Source: Streptomyces sp. CB00316
Lineage (GTDB): Bacteria > Actinomycetota > Actinomycetes > Streptomycetales > Streptomycetaceae
Assembly (NCBI RefSeq): GCF_001905595.1
Contig: NZ_LIXI01000007.1
Location: forward strand, 310,001 to 374,000
Direction: 5' to 3'
DNA length: 64,000 nt
Of the stretch, positions 49,058 to 56,901 are shown in pieces (positions within the stretch are counted from its first letter, which is position 1; every line of letters starts with the position of its first letter). A program made the position numbers and the translations under genes. Below the pieces are notes generated by a model. The model was given only the letters and a program-made list of their open reading frames with translations, made no database searches and was not told the DNA's origin.

Positions 49058-50476
49058 TCAGATCCGTGCGGCCTCGCCCCGGTCCGGAACACAACGGCCG
49101 TCCTCGGTGCGGTACTTCCACTGGGCGCCCTCGCGGACCAGCTCGGTGACCGCGCGCAGGAACCGCTCGATGTGCTCGTCCGGCGTACCGGCGCCGAAGC
49201 TGACCCGGATCGCGTTGAGCGAGCGAAGCGAGGAGGGGGTCCCCCCGGCCGGAGGCTGGGGGAGCTCGCCCGGCTCGGCCTCGGGGGCGCCGCACTCGCC
49301 CGGGTCCTGCGGGTCGCCGCCGAGGAGGGTGCGCACCAGCGGGTGGGCGCAGAAGAGGCCGTCGCGGACGCCGATGCCGTACTCGGCGGAGAGGGCTGCG
49401 GCGAAGTGCGAGCTGTTCCAGCCACGCACCACGAAGGAGATGACGCCGACCCGGGGGGCGTCGTCGCCGAAGAGCGAGAGCACCTGGACCTCGGGGACCT
49501 CGGCGAGCCCTTCACGGACCCGGGTCACCAGCTCCTGCTCCCGGGCGACCAGCGAGTCGAACCCGGCCTCGGTGAGGGCCTTGCAGGCGGAGGCGATGGA
49601 GTAGACGCCGATGACGTTGGGCGAGCCGGCTTCGTGGCGGGCGGCCGTGGTGTGCCAGTCGACGTCCACGCCGCCGTCGGCGCGCCGGGCGACCTTGCGG
49701 GAGGCGCCGCCGCCGGCGAGGTACGGCTCGGCCGCCTGGAGCCAGTCGGCGCGGCCGGCGAGGACCCCGGAGCCGAAGGGCGCGTACAGCTTGTGGCCGG
49801 AGAACGCGACCCAGTCGACGTCCAGTTCGGCGATGTCCACGGGGTGGTGCGGGGCGAGCTGCGCGGCGTCCAGGACGATCCGGGCGCCGTGCGCGTGGGC
49901 GGCGGCGGCCAGTTCCCTGACCGGCCACAGCTCACCGGTCACGTTGGAGGCGCCGGTGACGCAGACGAGGGCCGGGCCGTAGGGATCGCGGTCGGCCAGC
50001 GCGCGCTCCAGGGTCTCCACCGCCTGGCCCGGGGTGCGGGGCGCGTCGAGGTAGGTGACCTGGGCGTCGCGCCAGGGCAGCAGGGAGGCGTGGTGCTCCG
50101 TCTCGTACACGAAGACCTGGCAGTCGGCGGGGATCGCGGCGGCCAGCAGGTTGAGGGAGTCGGTCGTCGAGCGGGTGAAGACGACCTGGTCCTCGGCGCG
50201 GCAGCCGAGGAACTCCGCGACCGTGCGGCGGCTGTTCTCGAAGAGGTCGGTGGAGAGCTGCGAGAGGTATCCGGCCCCGCGGTGGACGCTGCCGTAGTAC
50301 GGGGCGTACGCGGCGACGTCGTCCCAGACCCGCTGGAGGGCCGGGGTGCTGGCTGCGTAGTCGAGTGCGGCGTAGGTGACTTCACCGCCGGTGACAAGCG
50401 GAACGGTGACATTCCACCCCAGGACGGGCAGTGGGGAACACACCGACGGGTCGATGGCAGCGGCGGAGACAGACAT
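49058..50476 (-). CDS. Class V PLP aminotransferase/cysteine desulfurase-like, under SAM-IV control
   Basis: A 472-residue PLP enzyme of the NifS/CsdA fold. Landmarks are LDYAASTPALQRVWDDVAAY, VVFTRSTTDSLNLLAAA, YETEHHASLLPWRD, ARIVLDAAQLAPHHPVDIAE and the Schiff-base Lys in FSGHKLYAPFGSG. The SAM-IV riboswitch upstream points to sulfur amino-acid metabolism; the actual reaction is not defined. Between ECGAPEAEPGELPQPP and LNAIRVSFGAGTP it carries an in-frame insertion derived from a dispersed repeat. ATG 50476 has GGGAG upstream. Confidence 0.85.
   Translation of the reverse strand: MSVSAAAIDPSVCSPLPVLGWNVTVPLVTGGEVTYAALDYAASTPALQRVWDDVAAYAPYYGSVHRGAGYLSQLSTDLFENSRRTVAEFLGCRAEDQVVFTRSTTDSLNLLAAAIPADCQVFVYETEHHASLLPWRDAQVTYLDAPRTPGQAVETLERALADRDPYGPALVCVTGASNVTGELWPVRELAAAAHAHGARIVLDAAQLAPHHPVDIAELDVDWVAFSGHKLYAPFGSGVLAGRADWLQAAEPYLAGGGASRKVARRADGGVDVDWHTTAARHEAGSPNVIGVYSIASACKALTEAGFDSLVAREQELVTRVREGLAEVPEVQVLSLFGDDAPRVGVISFVVRGWNSSHFAAALSAEYGIGVRDGLFCAHPLVRTLLGGDPQDPGECGAPEAEPGELPQPPAGGTPSSLRSLNAIRVSFGAGTPDEHIERFLRAVTELVREGAQWKYRTEDGRCVPDRGEAARI
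49217..49270. repeat. Copy of a dispersed Streptomyces repeat inside the aminotransferase gene
   Basis: The stretch beginning GAGCGAGCGAAGCGAGGAGG, continuing with GGGGGTCCCCCC and ending GGCTGGGGGAGCTCGCC is, as I recall, a very common intergenic element of Streptomyces. It is partly self-complementary. Here it lies within the reading frame, read as ELPQPPAGGTPSSLRS. Confidence 0.7.
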
Positions 50477-50575
50477 GGCGAACTCCCGTGAAAGGCAGGC
50501 GAAATCCGGCGCCGACGGGTACGCGGCAGCGCAGGAGAAGGAAGAAAAAGGGTGCGCGGAAGGAGGGCCGTTCAG

Positions 50576-50598
50576 CCCAGGGCGCGGAGAGCCCTGGG
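50576..50598 (-). terminator. Hairpin between SAM-IV riboswitch and its gene
   Basis: CCCAGGGC (50576-50583) pairs with GCCCTGGG (50591-50598) around seven bases. A T-rich run follows about 25 bases downstream on the transcript. It could be the expression-platform terminator, but I cannot see an alternative pairing that proves this. Confidence 0.45.
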
Positions 50599-50677
50599 AC
50601 GAGCCCTAACGCATTCGCTTGCTCACAAGAGGCTCCCTAGGGACCAGGACCCCGGGGGCTGGCGTCCACTGGACGCC

Positions 50678-50805
50678 GAGGGGCCCGCGCTTGCCGCAGA
50701 CCTCGCTGCCTACGGCCTGGTCTTCACCCGGGGCACCCCGCCACGGACGGAGGGTTGCCGGACAGCGGGCCGGGGCCGTAGTCGCTGTCACTCATGACCT
50801 GCGCA
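50678..50805 (-). promoter_or_regulatory. SAM-IV riboswitch
   Basis: Read on the minus strand from 50799, GGTCATGAGTGACAGCG opens the aptamer. GACAGCG pairs with CGCTGTC, CAACCCTCC and GGGGTGCCCCGGGTGA are the conserved core, and GACC closes the first helix with GGTC. GGCAAGCGCGGGCCCC is the characteristic 3' extension that separates SAM-IV from SAM-I. It precedes the aminotransferase gene by about 200 bases, with further hairpins at 50661-50677 and 50576-50598 in between. Confidence 0.92.
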
Positions 50806-50834
50806 GCATCTTGCCATATGGGTGCGTACGCGCA

Positions 50835-50865
50835 AGGGCGCGGTCCGGCATCCGGACCGCGCCCT
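50835..50865 (-). terminator. Perfect 14-bp terminator after trpD
   Basis: AGGGCGCGGTCCGG (50835-50848) pairs with CCGGACCGCGCCCT (50852-50865) around CAT. It lies just after the trpD stop and ahead of the SAM-IV transcript. Confidence 0.85.
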
Positions 50866-50885
50866 ACGTGACAACGCGACTACGG

Positions 50886-51950
50886 TCAGGCGTTGCTGGC
50901 CGCCACCCACCGCTCGAGCGCGCGCTTGGCGGCCCCGGAGTCGACGGCCTCGGCCGCCACCACGATCTTCGCCGCGATCTGCTCCGTCAGCGTGCCGGGC
51001 CCCGGGTCGAGGGCGACCAGCGCCGCCGCCGAGTTGAGCAGCACCGCCTCACGTACCGCGCCGCCCTCGCCGTCCAGCAGGCGGCGGGCCACATCGGCGT
51101 TGTACGAGGCGTCGGCGCCGCGCAGCGCCTCGACGGGGACCAGCGGCAGGCCGACGTCGCGCGGGTCGAAGGGCTCCTCGCGGACCGTGCCGTCACGGAC
51201 CACCCAGACCCGCGAGGTGGCGGTGGTGGTCAGCTCGTCGAGGCCGTCGTCACCCCGGAAGACGAGGGCCGAGTTGCCCCGGTCCGCGAGGACGCCCGCG
51301 ACGATGGGTGCCATCCGGGCGTCGGCCACCCCGATGGCCTGGGATCGCACCTGGGCCGGGTTGGTGAGGGGCCCCAGAATGTTGAACGTGGTCTGCGCGC
51401 CGAGCTCGCGACGGGCCTTGGCCGCGTACCGCAGGGCGGGGTGGAACTTCACGGCGAAGCAGAAGGTGATGCCCGCCGCCTCGGCGACCTCGACCACCCG
51501 CTGCGGGGTCAGCTCCAGGTTGACGCCGAGCTTCTCCAGCACGTCGGAGGAGCCGCTCGCGGAGGAGGCGGCCCGGTTGCCGTGCTTGACGACCTTCGCG
51601 CCGGTCCCGGCGACGACGATCGCGGACATGGTGGAGATGTTGACCGTCTTGGCGAGGTCGCCGCCGGTGCCGACGATGTCGACGGTGCGGCCGGGCACGT
51701 GGATGGTGTTGGCGTGCGCGTACATCGCGCGTACCAGGCCGGTGACCTCCTCGACGGTCTCGCCCTTGGCCCGCAGCGCGACCGCGAAGCCGGCGATCTG
51801 CGCGTCGGTCGCCTCGCCGCTCATGATGCGGTCCATCGCCCAGGCGGTCTCCTCGGAGGAGAGGTTCTCGCCGCGCAGCAGGGGGTTCAGCAGGCCGGGC
51901 CAGGAACGGTCCGCCACGCTGTCGCCGCCGCTCGGGGTCACAACGTTCAT
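50886..51950 (-). CDS. trpD: Anthranilate phosphoribosyltransferase
   Basis: A 354-residue enzyme that transfers phosphoribosyl from PRPP to anthranilate, the second Trp-specific step. PRPP motif VDIVGTGGDLAKTVNIST, the acceptor site KVVKHGNRAASSASGSSDVL and LGPLTNPAQVRSQAIGVAD are intact. ATG 51950 has GGAG six bases upstream, with a TAGGGT box at 51994-51999. The gene is far from trpE and has no Trp leader. The gene order trpD then qcr/cta is shared with mycobacteria. Confidence 0.95.
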   Translation of the reverse strand: MNVVTPSGGDSVADRSWPGLLNPLLRGENLSSEETAWAMDRIMSGEATDAQIAGFAVALRAKGETVEEVTGLVRAMYAHANTIHVPGRTVDIVGTGGDLAKTVNISTMSAIVVAGTGAKVVKHGNRAASSASGSSDVLEKLGVNLELTPQRVVEVAEAAGITFCFAVKFHPALRYAAKARRELGAQTTFNILGPLTNPAQVRSQAIGVADARMAPIVAGVLADRGNSALVFRGDDGLDELTTTATSRVWVVRDGTVREEPFDPRDVGLPLVPVEALRGADASYNADVARRLLDGEGGAVREAVLLNSAAALVALDPGPGTLTEQIAAKIVVAAEAVDSGAAKRALERWVAASNA

Positions 51951-52019
51951 GGTCCGCTCCAGGGGGTCCACAGCCGGTAAAGAGTCCGGCTCCACCCTAT
52001 CCAGCCACCGGGACCGCGA

Positions 52020-52050
52020 AGAGCCCCGTCCATCGAATGGACGGGGCTCT
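52020..52050 (-). terminator. Perfect 14-bp terminator after qcrB
   Basis: AGAGCCCCGTCCAT (52020-52033) pairs with ATGGACGGGGCTCT (52037-52050) around CGA, 24 bases after the qcrB stop. It closes the qcrCAB operon. Confidence 0.85.
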
Positions 52051-52074
52051 CACGGTGGCGATCAGGTCGGACGA

Positions 52075-53721
52075 TCAGTGGTGGCCGTGGCCCTCGCTGA
52101 TCTCCTTGTACTCCTCCGCGGTGGGCTTGGCGATCTGGTTGTTCTCGCCGTAGTAGCCCTTGCTGAGCTTGGCCCGCACCTTCTGCACCGGGGAGATCTT
52201 GCGCTTGACGCCGTTCTCGTCGACCTCGGGGCCGAGTTCGAGCGGCTTGTACTGCTCGTGCGCGGTGAGCGTGTGCAGCTGTCCCGGCGAGAGCGGCTCG
52301 TGGACCTCCACGAACTCACCGTGCGGCAGGCGCTTGATGATGCCGGTCTCGCGACCGTGCAGCACCTTGTCCCGGTCGCGGCGCTGGAGGCCCAGGCAGA
52401 TCCGCTTCGTGACGATGAACGCGATGACCGGCCCGGCGAAGAAGAAGATCCGGACGAACCACGAGATGGCGTTCAGCGACAGATGGAAGTGCGTGGCCCA
52501 CAGGTCGTTCCCACCGCCGACGAGGCCGATGAAGTACGCCGTGATCCAGGCGACGCCGAGCGCCGTACGGGTCGGGGCGTTGCGCGGGCGGTCCAGGATG
52601 TGGTGCTCGCGCTTGTCCCCGGTGATCCAGGACTCGACGAACGGGTACACCGCGGGCAGCGAGAGCACCAGGCCGAAGAGGACCAGCGGGATGAACACGC
52701 CCAGGTTGAGCGTGTGGCCCCAGAAGACGATCTCCCAGCCCGGCATGACACGTACGAGACCCTCGGCGAAGCCCATGTACCAGTCGGGCTGGGCGCCGGT
52801 GGACACCTGGTCCGGGCGGTACGGGCCGAGCGCCCAGATCGGGTTGATCGTGGCGATGGCCGAGATGATCGCGATGATGCCGAAGACCAGGAAGAAGAAC
52901 CCTCCGGCCTTCGCCATGTACACCGGCAGCAGCGGCATGCCCACGACGTTCTTGTTGGTCCGGCCGGGGCCCGCGAACTGTGTGTGCTTGTGGTAGAAGA
53001 CCAGGATCAGGTGGGCCACCAGCAGCCCGAGCATGATGCCCGGCAGCAGCAGGATGTGGATCGAGTAGAACCGGGCCACGAAGTCGTGGCCGGGGAACTC
53101 GCCGCCGAACAGGAACATCGAGATGTACGTACCGACGATCGGCACGGACAGGATCGCGCCCTGGGTGAAGCGGACACCCGTACCGGACAGCAGGTCGTCC
53201 GGGAGGGAGTAGCCGGTGAAGCCGGTGAACATGCCCAGCACGAAGAGCAGGAAGCCGAAGACCCAGTTGACTTCGCGCGGCTTGCGGAAGGCGCCCGTGA
53301 AGAAGACGCGGCACATGTGCACGAACATGGCGGCCAGGAAGATCAGCGCGCCCCAGTGGTGGATCTGCCGCACGAGCAGACCACCGCGGACCTCGAAGCT
53401 GATCTTCAGCGTGGAGGCGTAGGCCTCCGACATCCGGATGCCCTGCATGGGCTCGTACGGACCGTGGTAGACGATCTCGTTCATGCTCGGCTGGAAGAAC
53501 AGCGTCAGATACACACCCGTGAGGATGATGATGATGAAGCTGTAGAGCGCGACCTCACCGAGCATGAAGGACCAGTGGTCCGGGAAGATCTTGCGCATGT
53601 TGGCCTTGGCCAGGCCGTAGATGCCGAGCCGGCCGTCCGCCCAGTCGGCGACCCGCTCGCCCGCGGGTGCCTTGCGCTGTCCCGCCTGGTCGGCGGGCGG
53701 GTTGGTTGTCGCAGTACTCAT
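52075..53721 (-). CDS. qcrB: Cytochrome bcc complex, cytochrome b subunit
   Basis: A 548-residue membrane protein of the menaquinol:cytochrome c reductase. Heme-ligand helices are RQIHHWGALIFLAAMFVHM and FYSIHILLLPGIMLGLLVAH. The quinol-site motif PEWY appears as QPDWYMG, as usual in actinobacteria. The C-terminal extension of about 120 residues (from roughly 430, GRETGIIKRLPHGEFVEVHE) is typical of actinobacterial QcrB and contacts the oxidase. The start overlaps the qcrA stop (ATGA). It is the last gene of the qcrC-qcrA-qcrB operon. Confidence 0.97.
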   Translation of the reverse strand: MSTATTNPPADQAGQRKAPAGERVADWADGRLGIYGLAKANMRKIFPDHWSFMLGEVALYSFIIIILTGVYLTLFFQPSMNEIVYHGPYEPMQGIRMSEAYASTLKISFEVRGGLLVRQIHHWGALIFLAAMFVHMCRVFFTGAFRKPREVNWVFGFLLFVLGMFTGFTGYSLPDDLLSGTGVRFTQGAILSVPIVGTYISMFLFGGEFPGHDFVARFYSIHILLLPGIMLGLLVAHLILVFYHKHTQFAGPGRTNKNVVGMPLLPVYMAKAGGFFFLVFGIIAIISAIATINPIWALGPYRPDQVSTGAQPDWYMGFAEGLVRVMPGWEIVFWGHTLNLGVFIPLVLFGLVLSLPAVYPFVESWITGDKREHHILDRPRNAPTRTALGVAWITAYFIGLVGGGNDLWATHFHLSLNAISWFVRIFFFAGPVIAFIVTKRICLGLQRRDRDKVLHGRETGIIKRLPHGEFVEVHEPLSPGQLHTLTAHEQYKPLELGPEVDENGVKRKISPVQKVRAKLSKGYYGENNQIAKPTAEEYKEISEGHGHH

Positions 53722-54770
53722 CCGCGCTCCCAGAAGGAAGGGCCGACGGGCTCGTCGAAGTCACCGAGCGCCTCGAGGTTGCCCTCGCTGTTCACGCCGA
53801 TCCGCAGCTGCGGAAGCGCGTGGCCGGCCGGACCGAAGATGACGCGGGCGCCGTCGGAGAGGTCGAAGGTGGACTGGTGGCACGGGCAGAGCACGTGGTG
53901 TGTCTGCTGCTCGTACAGGCTGATCGGGCAGCCGACGTGGGTGCAGATCTTGGAGAAGGCGACGATGCCCTCGTGGGCCCAGTCGCGCTGGCGCTTGTCC
54001 TTGATGTCGTCCGGCTCGATGCGGACGATCATCAGGGCGGCCTTGGCGATCTGCGACAGGAAGTCGTGCGCGTCGTCCTCGAGCCCCTCGGGCTTGGCGA
54101 AGGTCAGCGACCCCACGGCGACGTGCTCGGGACGCAGCGGCTGGCCCGTGTTCATGTTGACGAGCAGCTTGCCCTTGGCCCACATCGTGGTCCGGAGCTT
54201 CTTCTCCGGGAGCGGACCGAGGTCGCGCAGCAGCACCACACCGGAGAGCGGCACCAGGGCCAGCGCGCCGAACATGGTGGTGCGGATGAGCTTGCGCCGG
54301 CCGATCGCCGACTCCTCGGCTCCGGCCTTGAAGTCGGCCATGACCTGGGCCTTGACCTCGGCCGGCGCCTCGATCGGGTGCCGTTCGGCCGCGACCTCGA
54401 CGTCGGACATCAGGGTGCGCGCCCAGTGGACGGCGCCCGCTCCGATGAAGAAGAGCGCGAAGCCGAGCGTCAGTCCCAGGGAGAAGTTGAGCGCACTCAC
54501 ATGGCCGAAGGGCCAGATGTAGACGATCTTGTCCACCGGGAAGATGACGTAGGAGGCGATGAAGCCCACCGTCGACAGCATCGAGAGGACGAACATGAAC
54601 GCGACGGCCCGCTCCGAGCGGTTCGCGGCGCGTTCGTCGAGGTCCTGGATGCGCGGCTTGTGGGCCGGCAGCCCCGGGTCGGCGAACGGGTCGTCCGTAC
54701 CCACCACCGCGCCGTGCGCGGTCTCCTGCACTACGGGCAGGTTGTCTTCTGGAATCTGTTGGCTACTCAT
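53718..54770 (-). CDS. qcrA: Cytochrome bcc complex, Rieske iron-sulfur subunit
   Basis: A 350-residue protein with three membrane helices (two early: AVAFMFVLSMLSTVGFIASY, LNFSLGLTLGFALFFIGAG, and TTMFGALALVPLSGVVLLR). The Rieske domain's [2Fe-2S] ligands are in CTHVGC and CPCHQST. Three helices rather than one is the actinobacterial arrangement. The N-terminal 60 residues are hydrophilic. Overlaps qcrC upstream and qcrB downstream by four bases each. Passes electrons from quinol to the QcrC hemes. Confidence 0.97.
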   Translation of the reverse strand: MSSQQIPEDNLPVVQETAHGAVVGTDDPFADPGLPAHKPRIQDLDERAANRSERAVAFMFVLSMLSTVGFIASYVIFPVDKIVYIWPFGHVSALNFSLGLTLGFALFFIGAGAVHWARTLMSDVEVAAERHPIEAPAEVKAQVMADFKAGAEESAIGRRKLIRTTMFGALALVPLSGVVLLRDLGPLPEKKLRTTMWAKGKLLVNMNTGQPLRPEHVAVGSLTFAKPEGLEDDAHDFLSQIAKAALMIVRIEPDDIKDKRQRDWAHEGIVAFSKICTHVGCPISLYEQQTHHVLCPCHQSTFDLSDGARVIFGPAGHALPQLRIGVNSEGNLEALGDFDEPVGPSFWERG

Positions 54771-55576
54771 GACTTCTTGGCCTTAGCGGTGTGGGCCGCG
54801 ACCCAGACGGCGGTTGCGACGAGGGCGCCGAGCCCGAAGATCCAGGCGAACAGGCCCTCGCTGACCGGGCCCAGGCCGCCGAGGGAGAGGCCACCGGGAC
54901 TCGCCGACTCCGAACCGTTCACGGTCTGGATGTACGCGATGATGTCCTTCTTCTCCTGCTCCGGCATCGTCGTGTCGGGGAAGGAGGGCATGCTCTGCGG
55001 GCCGGTCTGCATGGCCTCGTAGATGTGCTTCGGGCTCACGCCTTCGAGGTCCGGGGCGTACTTGCCGTTGGTGAGGGCGCCGCCCTTACCCGTGAAGTTG
55101 TGGCACTGGGCGCAGTTGTTGCGGAACAGTTCGCCACCCTTGGCGACGTCCGCGCCGGCCGGGTCGACCTGCTTGTCGGTCGGCGTGATCGGACCGGCGC
55201 CGAGCGACGCTACGTACGCCGCGAGCTGGTCGATCTCCGCCTGGGTGTAGATGACCGGCTTCTTCGGTACCTGGGCGCCCGGCTGCTGCGCGGGCATACG
55301 GCCCGTACCGACCTGGAAGTCGACGGCGGCGGAGCCCACGCCCACGAGGGACGGCCCGTCGGTGGTGCCCTGACCGCCGGTTCCGTGGCAGCTGGCGCAG
55401 CCTACGGTGTAGAGCTTCTTGCCCTCGTCGATGGCGAGGGACTGGGCGGTTTCATCGGCCTGCGCCTTGCCCGCAGGCGCAAACGCGGCGTACAGCCCCC
55501 CGGTAGCCGCCAGCGCGAGGAGTAGTACGACGACCGCCGCCAGCGGATGGCGTCGTCGTGCGGAGAGCTTTTTCAC
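54767..55576 (-). CDS. qcrC: Cytochrome bcc complex, diheme cytochrome c subunit
   Basis: A 269-residue membrane-bound cytochrome with two heme attachment sites, GCASCHGTGGQG and NCAQCHNFTGKG. An N-terminal signal/anchor (LAAVVVLLLALAATGGLYAA) and a C-terminal helix (LFAWIFGLGALVATAVWVAA) hold it in the membrane. It carries electrons directly to the aa3 oxidase, so no soluble cytochrome c is needed. GTG 55576 is the start. First of the qcrCAB genes and 55 bases after ctaE. Confidence 0.97.
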   Translation of the reverse strand: MKKLSARRRHPLAAVVVLLLALAATGGLYAAFAPAGKAQADETAQSLAIDEGKKLYTVGCASCHGTGGQGTTDGPSLVGVGSAAVDFQVGTGRMPAQQPGAQVPKKPVIYTQAEIDQLAAYVASLGAGPITPTDKQVDPAGADVAKGGELFRNNCAQCHNFTGKGGALTNGKYAPDLEGVSPKHIYEAMQTGPQSMPSFPDTTMPEQEKKDIIAYIQTVNGSESASPGGLSLGGLGPVSEGLFAWIFGLGALVATAVWVAAHTAKAKKS

Positions 55577-55631
55577 GGATTACCCCGGTGTCAGGATCTT
55601 CTGCGTCGATGGTGGGCGGGTGCGAACCCGG

Positions 55632-56252
55632 TTACTTGATCATGTAGATCGTTGCGAACAGGCCGATCCACACCACGTCCACGAAGTGCCAGTAGTAGGA
55701 CACGACGATGGCCGCGGTGGCCTGGTCATGGGTGAACCTCTTGGCTGCGTACGTCCTGCCGAGAACCAGCAGGAAGGCGATGAGGCCGCCCGTCACGTGC
55801 AGACCGTGGAAGCCGGTGGTCAGGTAGAACACCGAGCCGTACGGGTCGGACGACAGGGAGAGCCCCGCCTCCTTGACCAGCTCGACGTACTCGACGACCT
55901 GGCCGCCGATGAAGATCGAACCCATCACGAACGTCACGATGAACCAGGTGCGGAGCTTCTTCACATCGCCCCGCTCGGCGGCGAAGACGCCGAGCTGGCA
56001 GGTGAGTGAGGAGAGCACCAGGATCGTGGTGTTCGTGGCCGCGAACGGGAAGTTCAGATGACCGGCCATCTCCTTCCAGTAATCGGGTCCCATCACCGAT
56101 CGAAGGGTGAAGTACATCGCGAAGAGGGCCGCGAAGAACATCAGCTCGGAACTCAACCAGATGATGGTTCCGACGCTGGTGAGGTTCGGCCGATTGACCG
56201 ACGGGTGCGCGTGCCCGGTTTCTACTGTCGTTGCTGTCGCCACGACCGACAT
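55632..56252 (-). CDS. ctaE: Cytochrome aa3 oxidase subunit III
   Basis: A 206-residue protein with five predicted helices, typical of COX3 in actinobacteria (TIIWLSSELMFFAALFAMYF, FVMGSIFIGGQVVEYVELV, FYLTTGFHGLHVTGGLIAF and YYWHFVDVVWIGLFATIYMI). It lies ahead of qcrC on the same strand and is probably transcribed with qcrCAB. The ATG at 56252 is inside a 21-base inverted repeat. It supports the oxidase core formed by CtaC and CtaD. Confidence 0.95.
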   Translation of the reverse strand: MSVVATATTVETGHAHPSVNRPNLTSVGTIIWLSSELMFFAALFAMYFTLRSVMGPDYWKEMAGHLNFPFAATNTTILVLSSLTCQLGVFAAERGDVKKLRTWFIVTFVMGSIFIGGQVVEYVELVKEAGLSLSSDPYGSVFYLTTGFHGLHVTGGLIAFLLVLGRTYAAKRFTHDQATAAIVVSYYWHFVDVVWIGLFATIYMIK

Positions 56253-56263
56253 TATGTCGGTCG
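56243..56263. promoter_or_regulatory. Perfect inverted repeat across the ctaE start codon
   Basis: CGACCGACAT (56243-56252), one base, then ATGTCGGTCG (56254-56263). The start codon (56250-56252) is part of the dyad. As DNA it looks like a dimer-binding site; as RNA, GACCGA/TCGGTC could form a hairpin that hides the start codon in its loop. Confidence 0.55.
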
Positions 56264-56439
56264 CTTATCCCGCCCTCACCCCGGGGGGTGCCGTTCGGTG
56301 TGTCAGTCCCGTGTGTCCTGCCCGAACGGCCCATCGAATCGGTGTCCTTACCGGTGCTGACGGCCGGTCGACCGGAGTACGATCCGCGCATCGGTTCATG
56401 CCCCGAGAGCCCCGAAGACACAGATGTCACGGAGGAACA

Positions 56440-56841
56440 ATGCAGGCGACCGCCACGGTCCTGGTCTACAGCGACGACGCCAACATCCGCGAGCAGGTGA
56501 AGCTGGCAGCCGGTCGCAGGCCCGCGGCCGACGTGCCACCGGTGAAGTTCCTGGAGTGCGCGACGCTTCCGGCCGTCCTGGCGGCGCTGGACGGCGGCGG
56601 GATCGACGTCTGCGTCCTGGACGGCGAGACGGCTCCCATCGGCGGCATGGGCGTCTGCCGTCAGATCAAGGACGAGATCTTCCGCTGCCCCCCGGTCCTC
56701 CTGCTCATCGGCCGCCCGCAGGACGCGTGGCTGGCCACCTGGAGCCGTGCGGAGGCCGCTGTGACGCTGCCGGTGGACCCGGTGGAGTTCGCCGGCGCGC
56801 TGGCGGCTCTGCTGCGCGCCCGGCTCGCCGTGGAGGCCTGA
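56440..56841 (+). CDS. Stand-alone receiver-like (pseudo-receiver) protein
   Basis: A 133-residue protein with a response-regulator receiver fold and no output domain: TVLVYSDDANIREQVKLAAG with acidic pair after strand 1, phospho-site-like Asp in GIDVCVLDGETAPIGGMGVC and the strand-4/5 region VLLLIGRPQDAWLATWSRAE. The Lys of strand 5 is not obvious, so phosphorylation is uncertain. ATG 56440 has GGAGG upstream. It is divergent from ctaE and convergent with the L,D-transpeptidase gene. No kinase gene is adjacent. Confidence 0.78.
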   Translation: MQATATVLVYSDDANIREQVKLAAGRRPAADVPPVKFLECATLPAVLAALDGGGIDVCVLDGETAPIGGMGVCRQIKDEIFRCPPVLLLIGRPQDAWLATWSRAEAAVTLPVDPVEFAGALAALLRARLAVEA

Positions 56842-56861
56842 GAGGGCCCTGTGCGCCCGTG

Positions 56862-56890
56862 AGGAGCGCCCCGCCGTGCGGGGCGCTCCT
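56862..56890. terminator. 13-bp bidirectional hairpin terminator
   Basis: AGGAGCGCCCCGC (56862-56874) pairs with GCGGGGCGCTCCT (56878-56890) around CGT. It serves the convergent receiver-like and L,D-transpeptidase genes. Confidence 0.85.
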
Positions 56891-56901
56891 TCCTTGCCCG
56901 G

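Noticed and set aside
50893..54522. Very long open frame on the plus strand, opposite trpD and qcrB/qcrA
   Set aside because: Antisense frames stay open over long stretches in this GC-rich genome. The composition is biased, no domain is recognisable, and well-supported genes fill the opposite strand.
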